Below, piece after piece: positions 1 to 9,939 of a stretch of 9,939 nucleotides of DNA. Made by a program: the position numbers and the translations under genes. Position 1 is the stretch's first letter. Each line of letters begins with the position of its first letter. Below the pieces are notes generated by a model. That model ran no database searches and was not told where the DNA came from. It saw nothing but the letters and a program-made list of their open reading frames with translations. Origin of the DNA: JBIKLM01 sp044375105 (lineage in GTDB: Bacteria; Planctomycetota; UBA1135; GCA-002686595); NCBI GenBank assembly GCA_044375105.1, contig JBILNK010000160.1:1-9939 (forward strand). Reading direction: 5' to 3'.

Positions 1-5268
<5,268 letters not shown>

Positions 5269-5285
5269 GGAAGCGCTGCGGCCAG

Positions 5286-5334
5286 GCGAGCAGGGCTCGG
5301 GGGCGGGCGATCCCGCGAGCCTGGCCTCGGGCGG
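5286..5334. repeat. Imperfect direct repeat just upstream of the uvrA start
   Basis: A copy starting GCGAGC and ending CTCGGG lies at 5286-5301, and a second starting GCGAGC and ending CTCGGG lies at 5315-5331, about 29 bp apart and 18-65 bp upstream of the uvrA ATG. The copies differ by one insertion and two substitutions. This could be a regulatory direct repeat or chance in G+C-rich DNA. Confidence 0.35.
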
Positions 5335-5403
5335 CGAATCCGCCAGGGTACCGGGACGCGGGTGCCCTCGGAAGGAGCCCTCGGCGCGCGCCCTGGCCGC
5401 CCC

Positions 5404-5423
5404 GTCCCGGGCAGGTCCCGGGC
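5404..5423. repeat. Tandem 9-bp direct repeat GTCCCGGGC, period 11
   Basis: GTCCCGGGC occurs at 5404-5412 and again at 5415-5423, separated by AG. Each copy contains the palindrome CCCGGG, which also occurs at 5461-5466 and near 5622-5628 in the same spacer. In so G+C-rich a stretch this may be composition alone. The 11-bp period would place both copies on the same DNA face if a protein bound them. Confidence 0.5.
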
Positions 5424-5629
5424 CGCCCCCGATCCCCCGCGGGCTCCCTGTGGGGCTGCCCCCGGGAGCGGCGCCCGCGAACCTGGTGCACCGGCCGGGC
5501 CCGCCGCCAGAGGCCCCCAACGAGCAGCCAGGTTTCGGGGCGCTCGCCCGGCCCCTCGGCGCTCTCGCAGAGCGGACCCGCGCCAGAGCGCCGCTCCCCG
5601 CCGGGCACCGCCGGACCGCTCCCCGGGCT

Positions 5630-6487
5630 CTAAGGCCGCGGTCCGCGCAGCAGACGCTCGGGTCGAGCGCTGACCCCCGCCGGGATCAGCGCCGTGAGGG
5701 CCGCCGGGCCGGCCACGATCTGGCCGCCGCGGAGCCAATCGCCGCCGCCCCCGAGATCGCTCACCACGCCCCCGGCTTCCAGCACGAGCAGCGCTCCTGC
5801 GGCCACGTCATGGGGCGAGAGGTGCAGCTCCCAGAAGGCATCCAGGCGGCCGGCGGCGACGTAGCAAAGGTCGAGGGCCGCCGAACCCATCCGCCGCATG
5901 CCGCGCACCTCGTAGAACAGGCGCGCGAAGTTTCCGAGGTTGTTGTTGGGCAGCTCGTTGCGCCGATACGGGAACCCCGTGGCGAGCACGCACTCCGAAA
6001 GGCTGCTGGCGCCGGAGACGCGCAGCCGGTGCGGCTCGCCACCGGCGCGGCGCAGGTAGGCGCCGGCCCCGGCAGCGGCGTAAAAGCTCTCGCCGAGCAA
6101 CGGGGCGCAGAGCGCCGCGCACAGCGGCGTCGCGCCCCGATAGAGCCCCATCGACACGCAAAAAAACGGCAGGCCGTGCACCAGGTTGACGGTGCCGTCC
6201 AAAGGGTCGACGAACCAGCGCAGGCGGCCCTCCTGGGCGGGGTCCTGCACGGTCTCCTCCGCCTCGATGGCGTGCTCGGGGAAGTCCGCCCGCAAGCGCT
6301 CCACCAGCAGGCGCTCGCTGTCGAGATCCGCCTGCGTCACCAGGTCCCGCGGAGCGCTTTTCGAGCGCGATTCCAGCCGACCCAGGCGCTCCGCATAACC
6401 AGCCAGGAGCTGCCCGGCGGCTTCGGCGTGTTCGAGCGCCCGCTGGGCCAGGCGCAGGCGTTCTTGGGCGGTGTCGAGGGCGCTCAT
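5630..6487 (-). CDS. Inositol monophosphatase family protein
   Basis: Predicted cytoplasmic, Mg2+-dependent, Li+-sensitive-type phosphatase of 285 residues (family about 260-280). The metal-binding motifs are visible: the E-E pair at 77-78 (AEETV), the signature WFVDPLDGTVNLVHG at 91-105 with metal ligands D94 and D97 and the catalytic G98-T99, and the C-terminal motif PHDVAAG with D227 followed by EAGG at 237-240. H226 stands where the family usually has W before that aspartate, a mild deviation. Substrate could be myo-inositol-1-phosphate, histidinol phosphate or another sugar phosphate; sequence alone does not decide. I chose the ATG at 6487 because a GAGG Shine-Dalgarno (6497-6500) lies 9 nt upstream and the extra 27 residues from 6568 look non-coding and fall in the hairpin-rich spacer. 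It precedes uvrA by 361 bp, so co-transcription is possible but not evident. Confidence 0.93.
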   Translation of the reverse strand: MSALDTAQERLRLAQRALEHAEAAGQLLAGYAERLGRLESRSKSAPRDLVTQADLDSERLLVERLRADFPEHAIEAEETVQDPAQEGRLRWFVDPLDGTVNLVHGLPFFCVSMGLYRGATPLCAALCAPLLGESFYAAAGAGAYLRRAGGEPHRLRVSGASSLSECVLATGFPYRRNELPNNNLGNFARLFYEVRGMRRMGSAALDLCYVAAGRLDAFWELHLSPHDVAAGALLVLEAGGVVSDLGGGGDWLRGGQIVAGPAALTALIPAGVSARPERLLRGPRP

Positions 6488-6496
6488 CGGGCGAAG

Positions 6497-6501
6497 CCTC
6501 A
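6497..6501 (-). promoter_or_regulatory. Ribosome binding site that decides the IMPase-gene start
   Basis: The minus strand reads TGAGG here, 9 nt before the ATG at 6487. It is the only recognisable Shine-Dalgarno among the four genes and supports the short form of the protein over the start at 6568. Confidence 0.5.
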
Positions 6502-6545
6502 GGGGTTGAATGGGGTCTCCAGGCCGGCGGATCAGAGCCCGGGTG

Positions 6546-6564
6546 CTCGGGCCGAAAGGCCGAG
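6546..6564 (+). repeat. Hairpin with GNRA tetraloop
   Basis: Read on plus, CTC-G-GGCC, loop GAAA, GGCC-GAG forms a 7-bp stem with one bulged G at 6549. The GAAA loop is a GNRA tetraloop only in this orientation. The distal arm (6562-6565 GAGA) could instead pair with TCTC at 6516-6519, continuous with a GGGTTG (6503-6508)/CAACCC (6566-6571) helix, so two alternative folds compete. Confidence 0.5.
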
Positions 6565-6573
6565 ACAACCCGT

Positions 6574-6620
6574 CAGAGGCTGGAAGAAAAATCGGCGCGC
6601 AGCGACGATCCCAGCCTCTG
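6574..6620. repeat. Perfect 10-bp inverted repeat, 27-bp spacing
   Basis: CAGAGGCTGG at 6574-6583 is exactly complementary to CCAGCCTCTG at 6611-6620. The 27-nt interval contains an A-rich run (AAGAAAAAT) and GCGCGC. The arms are long enough to be unlikely by chance at this spacing, and they abut the next hairpin at 6622. Confidence 0.75.
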
Positions 6621-6621
6621 T

Positions 6622-6639
6622 GGCCGCCGGAGGGCGGCC
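6622..6639. repeat. Perfect 7-bp hairpin GGCCGCC/GGCGGCC
   Basis: GGCCGCC at 6622-6628 pairs with GGCGGCC at 6633-6639 across the four bases GGAG. It begins one base after the preceding inverted repeat, so the two helices could stack. Confidence 0.65.
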
Positions 6640-6659
6640 CAAGGGCATGCTGACCGGCT

Positions 6660-6696
6660 GGTATGTCTGCTCGGGCACCGCCCGAGTCAATTTTTT
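6660..6696 (-). promoter_or_regulatory. Alternative reading: minus-strand promoter with palindrome in the spacer
   Basis: On the minus strand an A6 tract (6696-6691) is followed directly by TTGACT (6690-6685, five of six to the sigma70 -35) and, 19 nt later, by CATACC (6665-6660, three of six to the -10). The palindrome CTCGGGC-GGT-GCCCGAG fills the spacer, where a repressor could bind. The -10 is weak and the spacing long. If used, it would transcribe the IMPase gene with a leader of roughly 165 nt. Confidence 0.25.
6670..6696 (+). terminator. Intrinsic-terminator-like hairpin with T6 tract, facing the plus strand
   Basis: CTCGGGC (6670-6676), loop ACC, GCCCGAG (6680-6686), then TCAA and six T (6691-6696). 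The 7-bp G+C-rich stem followed by a U-tract fits Rho-independent termination on plus, with a four-base gap before the U-run. No plus-strand gene ends here: the nearest genes on both sides are on minus. It would end a small RNA or antisense transcription entering dacB. On the minus strand the A-tract precedes the hairpin, so it would not terminate dacB mRNA. Confidence 0.5.
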
Positions 6697-6705
6697 CTCA
6701 GCCTG

Positions 6706-8370
6706 TCAGCGCGGACCGGCCCAATCGACCAGCGCCTCGCACATGCGATCTTGCATCGGCTTCCAGGCCCGGGTGTTGAGCCCGTCGATGCGCGGGTAGG
6801 AGACCAGAATCGAGAAAGCCAGCTCGCGGCCGCCGAGGGTCGACACGAACCCCGACAGCGAGGAGGCTCCATTGATCCAGCCGGTCTTGCCCCGCACGCG
6901 CCCCTTGGCGGGCCCGCTGCGCATGCGATCGTCCAGGGTGCCGGACTCGCCCGCCACCGCCAAGGACTGCTCGAAGGCCGAGCGCTGGCCCGCCGGCAGC
7001 GCGCGCACGGCGCACAGGGCTTCCGAGAGGATGCGTGTCGTGATGCGGTTGTCCCGGGAGAGGCCCGAGCCGTCCACCTGCACGAGGCCCTCGGTCGGCA
7101 GCCCGCGCTCGGCCAGCACCGCCGCCACGGCGCGGGCGCCGGCTGCTCGGGTGCCCTCGGCCGCATGCTGGGCACCCAGGGTCATCAGCAGGCCATCCGC
7201 CAGGGAATTGGCCGAATCCGTGTTGATCGCCGCCAGGTGTTCGATCCAAGGCTGGCGGTGGGTGTAGAGGCGCGTCCCGATGCCAGCGCCTGAGACGGCG
7301 CGCAGCTCTCCATCGACCTCGATCCCCACCTGGCGCAGTTGTTCCCGCAACACCGCGGCGAAGTAGAGCTCGGGGCGGGGATGGCTGAACTCGGTCTGGT
7401 AGGGCGGCAGGCTCGCGCCATAGCGCCCGCTGACCTCCAGGCGGTTCTTCTCCACGAACAACCCGATGCGCACGTCGTTGGTCTTGCTCGCATCGCTGGC
7501 CAGGGAGAAGCTCTCGGCGAGGCCGGTCGGGCCAGGCACCAAGCGCACGCTGGCCAGGCTGCCGGCGGGGCGGGGCTCGACCTGCACGGACACCAGGCCA
7601 GCGTTCAGGGACAGGCCCCCCGCCAGGGCATAGCTCTTGGTCCAGTAGAGCTTGGGGTTGGGCCAGCCGGCGGCCGGGGCCGGCTCGAGGAACGGGCTGC
7701 GATCGATCACCAGATCTCCGCGCACCCGCTTGAGGCCCGATTCCGCCACGCCCTGGGCCAGGCTGCCGACCAGCTCAACGGCCTCCCCGGGCTGGCCCCA
7801 GCGGCAGAACGGGTCGCCGCTGGCGCGCACCACCAGGTCCCCCTCCAACGTTCCGCCGCTCAGCTGGCCGTGCGCATCCACATGGGTTTCGTAGTGCCAG
7901 TCGGGGCCCAGCATCCACAGCGCCGCCAGGCTGGTCAGGAGCTTCATGTTGGAAGCCGACTCCAGCGACAGGTCCGGGTCGCGCTCCGCGATCGTGAGAC
8001 CGCTTTCGAGGTCGATCACGCGGTACGACACGGCGCAGTCGGAGCGCTTGGCCTTCGGCACGCGCTCGACCTCTCCCAGGGCGGTGGAGATCAAGCCCTC
8101 GAAGCGTGCCCGCAGCTCGCCGTCGAGGGCCGCCTGGCGCTCGCTCGGAGCGGAAGGCTGCGCGGGCGCCGTGAAGCCCAATCCCGCGGTGTCGACCTCT
8201 CGCGCGGGCAAGGGCGCCGGGCGCTGGCCGATCTCGACCCGCGCGTGGTTGTCGAGCGCCAGGGCTTCGCGGCCGCTACCCGACTGGAACCGGTACGCTC
8301 CGTACCCGACCGCCGCAGCGAACAGCAGGCCCAGGGGCAGCCACAGGAAGGAAGGCCGGAGTTCGCTCAT
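6706..8370 (-). CDS. dacB: D-alanyl-D-alanine carboxypeptidase/endopeptidase, PBP4 (DacB, peptidase S13) family
   Basis: Peptidoglycan enzyme that removes the terminal D-Ala of pentapeptides or cleaves cross-links outside the cytoplasmic membrane. All three penicillin-binding motifs are present in order: SxxK as SNMK at 140-143 (nucleophile S140), SxN as SAN at 386-388 and KTG at 495-497. Family-typical stretches also occur: GDLVID (218-223) and VDGSGLSRDN (432-441). The 554 residues exceed E. coli PBP4 (477). The extra length is mostly N-terminal: a hydrophobic segment at about 8-26 with no evident cleavage site, then a Pro/Ala-rich linker to about 110, which suggests a membrane-anchored catalytic domain. 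The ATG at 8370 gives the only start that includes the hydrophobic segment; no Shine-Dalgarno is visible. It is divergent from the symporter gene and followed by the hairpin-rich spacer. Confidence 0.95.
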   Translation of the reverse strand: MSELRPSFLWLPLGLLFAAAVGYGAYRFQSGSGREALALDNHARVEIGQRPAPLPAREVDTAGLGFTAPAQPSAPSERQAALDGELRARFEGLISTALGEVERVPKAKRSDCAVSYRVIDLESGLTIAERDPDLSLESASNMKLLTSLAALWMLGPDWHYETHVDAHGQLSGGTLEGDLVVRASGDPFCRWGQPGEAVELVGSLAQGVAESGLKRVRGDLVIDRSPFLEPAPAAGWPNPKLYWTKSYALAGGLSLNAGLVSVQVEPRPAGSLASVRLVPGPTGLAESFSLASDASKTNDVRIGLFVEKNRLEVSGRYGASLPPYQTEFSHPRPELYFAAVLREQLRQVGIEVDGELRAVSGAGIGTRLYTHRQPWIEHLAAINTDSANSLADGLLMTLGAQHAAEGTRAAGARAVAAVLAERGLPTEGLVQVDGSGLSRDNRITTRILSEALCAVRALPAGQRSAFEQSLAVAGESGTLDDRMRSGPAKGRVRGKTGWINGASSLSGFVSTLGGRELAFSILVSYPRIDGLNTRAWKPMQDRMCEALVDWAGPR

Positions 8371-8394
8371 CGCTGGTGGGGAGGTTCACCGAGA

Positions 8395-8424
8395 GTTGTA
8401 TTCCAACGCAGGGTGCGGCGCCAA
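8395..8424 (-). promoter_or_regulatory. Candidate sigma70-type promoter of dacB
   Basis: On the minus strand, TTGGCG (8424-8419, four of six) and TACAAC (8400-8395, four of six) are separated by 18 nt. Transcription would begin about 15-20 nt before the dacB ATG. It is the most A+T-rich patch of the divergent region, but both boxes are imperfect. Confidence 0.35.
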
Positions 8425-8449
8425 CCCGCGCCCGACCCCAGGGTCCCGC

Positions 8450-8466
8450 GCCCGCGAACCGCGGGC
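8450..8466. promoter_or_regulatory. 7-bp palindrome in the dacB/symporter divergent region (possible operator)
   Basis: GCCCGCG (8450-8456), AAC, CGCGGGC (8460-8466) is a perfect inverted repeat ending 18 bp before the symporter ATG. A TATCCT sequence (8471-8476) follows and could be a -10 box, which would give an almost leaderless symporter mRNA; no matching -35 is seen. The palindrome could be an operator, or a chance product of high G+C. Confidence 0.3.
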
Positions 8467-8484
8467 TCGCTATCCTGCCCGGCC

Positions 8485-9870
8485 ATGACCTGGCTGCCCC
8501 TGGCCGTGCCTCTGGCGCTCCTGGCCCAGCTGGCCCTCGGCCTGTGGGTGGCCCGTCGCGTGCGTGCCGCCGACGATTTCTTGTTGGCTGGCCGGCGCCT
8601 GGGGCCGGGCCTGCTGCTCGGCACCGTGTTCGCGACCTGGTTCGGCGCCGAAACCTGCATCGGTTCCGCGGGGACGACCTTCGACGCGGGCTTCTCCTGG
8701 AGCCATCCGGAGCCCTTTGCTTACGGTCTGTGCCTGCTGCTGGCGGGCTGCCTGCTGGCCGCGCCCCTCTGGCGTCGGGGCCTGTTCACCCTGGCCGACC
8801 TCTTCCGCCGCCGGTTCTCACCCGGGGTCGAGCGCCTGGCGGCCCTGGCGATGCTGCCGACCTCCCTGCTGTGGGCTGCGGCCCAGGTCCGCGCCCTGGG
8901 TCACCTGGTGCAGGCGACCACCGGCTGGCCGGAGCTGCACGGCGTGCTGCTGGCGGCCCTGTGCGGCACGCTCTACACGGCGGCCGGCGGCCTCCTGGCC
9001 GTGGCCGTGACCGATGTCTTCCAGGGCGGCTTGGTGGTCCTCGGGTTGCTCGCCCTGTGCGTCGCGGCCGCCCAGACCCTGGGACCCGAGGGCCTCAGCT
9101 CCGACCTGTGGGCCGCCCCGGGGCCAGACTCCGCCACCCCCTTGGGCCTCTTGGAGGCCTGGTGCGTGCCGATCCTCGGCTCCTTGGTGGCCCAGGAGCT
9201 GGTCGTGCGCCAATCGGCCGCCCGCTCGGCCCGCGTGGCGCGCTGGGGCACCATCGCAGCCGGCCTGCTGTATCTGGCCGTGGGCGTGATGCCCGTGTTC
9301 CTAGCCCTGTGCGCCCGGCGCCTCGGCCTCCCGGCCTCCGCGGGCGAGGGCGTCCTGCCCCTGCTGGCCCTCGAGTTGCTCCCCGGTCTCGGCGCCGCCC
9401 TGTTCGTGGCCAGCTTGAGCGCGGCCATGCTTTCGACCATCGACAGCTCGCTGCTGGTGGCGGCCTCCCTGGGGGTCCAGAACCTCGCGACCCCGGGCGA
9501 TCAACGGCCGCTGCACCGGCTGCGCGCCGCGGTGCTGCTGCTCGGTGCGTTCGCGGCCCTGCTGGCCCTCTCCGGATCGGGGGTGGCCCGGCTGGTGGAG
9601 CTGGCGTCCTCGCTGGGGTCGAGCGGGCTCCTGGTGATCACCCTGTTCGGCCTGTGGAGCCCTTGGGGCCGCGCGCCCAGCGCGGCCGCGGCGCTCCTCG
9701 TGGGGCTGTTCGGATACCCCCTGGGCGCCGCCGCAGGGCTGAGCGCTCCCTTTCTGGCCAGCCTGCTCGCTTCCCTGCTGGCCTACCTCGTCTGTATCCC
9801 GTTCGGCCGCCGCGCCGCCGGCAGGGCGGGCCCGCCGCCGGGCGCCCGTCAGGCGAACCCTCTGACCTGA
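8485..9870 (+). CDS. Sodium:solute symporter (SSS) family permease
   Basis: Integral membrane transporter of 461 residues with about 12-13 hydrophobic segments, expected to couple Na+ entry to uptake of an organic solute. SSS landmarks in order: DFLLAGRRLG (31-40) then FATWFGAETCIG (49-60); FTLADLFRRRF (101-111); YTAAGGLLAVAVTDVFQGG (164-182); a QELVVRQSAA stretch at 237-246; and STIDSSLLVAASL (317-329). S317-T318 align with the Na+-site Ser340-Thr341 of PutP. The C-terminus ends in a short basic and Pro-rich tail. The substrate cannot be told from sequence (proline, pantothenate, sugars and others are known in the family). The ATG at 8485 was chosen because it starts just before the first membrane segment; the open frame upstream to 7339 is antisense to dacB. 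No Shine-Dalgarno is visible. It is divergent from dacB and convergent with the fragment at the right edge. Confidence 0.93.
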   Translation: MTWLPLAVPLALLAQLALGLWVARRVRAADDFLLAGRRLGPGLLLGTVFATWFGAETCIGSAGTTFDAGFSWSHPEPFAYGLCLLLAGCLLAAPLWRRGLFTLADLFRRRFSPGVERLAALAMLPTSLLWAAAQVRALGHLVQATTGWPELHGVLLAALCGTLYTAAGGLLAVAVTDVFQGGLVVLGLLALCVAAAQTLGPEGLSSDLWAAPGPDSATPLGLLEAWCVPILGSLVAQELVVRQSAARSARVARWGTIAAGLLYLAVGVMPVFLALCARRLGLPASAGEGVLPLLALELLPGLGAALFVASLSAAMLSTIDSSLLVAASLGVQNLATPGDQRPLHRLRAAVLLLGAFAALLALSGSGVARLVELASSLGSSGLLVITLFGLWSPWGRAPSAAAALLVGLFGYPLGAAAGLSAPFLASLLASLLAYLVCIPFGRRAAGRAGPPPGARQANPLT

Positions 9871-9892
9871 TGGCGACGCCGGCGCTGCGCCC

Positions 9893-9939
9893 CTACAGCT
9901 CGACGCACAGGCCGTCGGAGGCCGCCGCCACCTGGACCC
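9893..9939 (-). CDS. C-terminal end of an unidentified minus-strand gene (runs off right edge)
   Basis: Reading minus from the right edge, 14 codons give VQVAAASDGLCVEL followed by TAG at 9895-9893. The stop lies 22 bp past the symporter stop, a normal convergent arrangement. The ending resembles the '-DG-x-x-x-E-L' tails seen on some metallo-beta-lactamase-fold hydrolases, but 14 residues cannot support a function call. Confidence 0.45.
   Translation of the reverse strand, partial: VQVAAASDGLCVEL

Larger units (their letters stand above)
5269..5629. other. G+C-extreme spacer between the IMPase gene and uvrA; no gene recognised
   Basis: These 361 bases hold no convincing gene. All frames translate to Pro/Arg/Gly/Ala-rich, low-complexity sequence without a recognisable domain, and A and T are scarce. 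The minus-strand uvrA frame is open upstream as far as a stop at 5689-5691, so a longer uvrA N-terminus from a rare start (TTG at 5518-5520) cannot be formally excluded, though the sequence looks non-coding. I see no sigma70-like -10 box and no LexA-type operator (neither CTG-N10-CAG nor GAAC-N4-GTTC). Short repeats are present (listed separately). Confidence 0.7.
6503..6696 (+). ncRNA. Candidate structured small RNA (plus strand) or structured leader of the IMPase gene (minus strand)
   Basis: The dacB-IMPase spacer is packed with inverted repeats: 6546-6564 (GGCC stem with a GAAA tetraloop when read on plus), 6574-6583/6611-6620 (10-bp perfect arms), 6622-6639 (7-bp perfect stem, 4-nt loop) and 6670-6686 (7-bp perfect stem). 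The last is followed by T6 on the plus strand. The GNRA loop and the U-tract both favour a plus-strand transcript ending near 6696. I do not recognise an Rna family: it lacks the hallmark sequences I know for 4.5S, tmRNA and RNase P, and it does not form the long rod of 6S RNA. No good plus-strand promoter was found, so a minus-strand leader remains a real alternative. Confidence 0.3.

Noticed and set aside
5269..5629. SOS (LexA) operator upstream of uvrA
   Set aside because: I looked for CTG-N10-CAG with an A+T-rich centre and for GAAC-N4-GTTC and found no acceptable match.
6488..6568. A longer IMPase start at 6568
   Set aside because: The added 27 residues have no family counterpart and overlap the hairpin region; the ATG at 6487 has a GAGG ribosome binding site at proper distance.
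7339..8484. The 382-codon upstream extension of the symporter frame
   Set aside because: It is antisense to dacB, has no membrane character, and the symporter family begins at the ATG at 8485, directly before the first membrane segment.
9881..9891. Small hairpin GGCG-CTG-CGCC between the symporter and the right-edge gene
   Set aside because: Only a 4-bp stem with no T-tract on either strand; not enough to call a terminator.

Overview
This is a G+C-rich bacterial window (roughly 70% G+C by eye) with four well-supported protein genes and one gene fragment. From left to right they are: a double-length uvrA on the minus strand, running off the left edge; an inositol-monophosphatase-family gene (minus); a dacB/PBP4-type D-Ala-D-Ala carboxypeptidase (minus); a sodium:solute symporter (plus, divergent from dacB); and the last 14 codons of an unidentified minus-strand gene at the right edge. 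The high G+C, tandem-fused UvrA and weak or absent Shine-Dalgarno sequences hint at a lineage outside the standard model phyla, perhaps Planctomycetota or a related high-G+C group. That placement is an inference and is not proven by the window.

Region by region. 1-5268: one uninterrupted minus-strand reading frame holds two consecutive UvrA units. All four Walker A lysines (K74, K683, K1030, K1656) lie in the same frame, so this is one fused protein, not two genes. 5269-5629: a 361-bp, extremely G+C-rich spacer with no recognisable gene. 5630-6487: the IMPase-family gene. 6488-6705: a 218-bp spacer unusually dense in perfect inverted repeats, including a hairpin plus T6 tract that reads as an intrinsic terminator on the plus strand although both flanking genes are on the minus strand. 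6706-8370: dacB. 8371-8484: a divergent regulatory region with a candidate dacB promoter and a 7-bp palindrome. 8485-9870: the symporter. 9871-9939: a convergent junction and the gene fragment.

The genes do not form an obvious single pathway: they cover DNA repair, a sugar- or inositol-phosphate phosphatase, peptidoglycan maturation and solute uptake. dacB, the IMPase gene and uvrA share a strand, but the 218- and 361-bp gaps argue for separate or internally controlled transcription. The main points of interest are the UvrA pseudo-dimer with visibly asymmetric halves and the structured dacB-IMPase spacer, which could encode a small RNA (plus) or a structured leader (minus). I found no CRISPR array, transposon, tRNA, rRNA or defence system.
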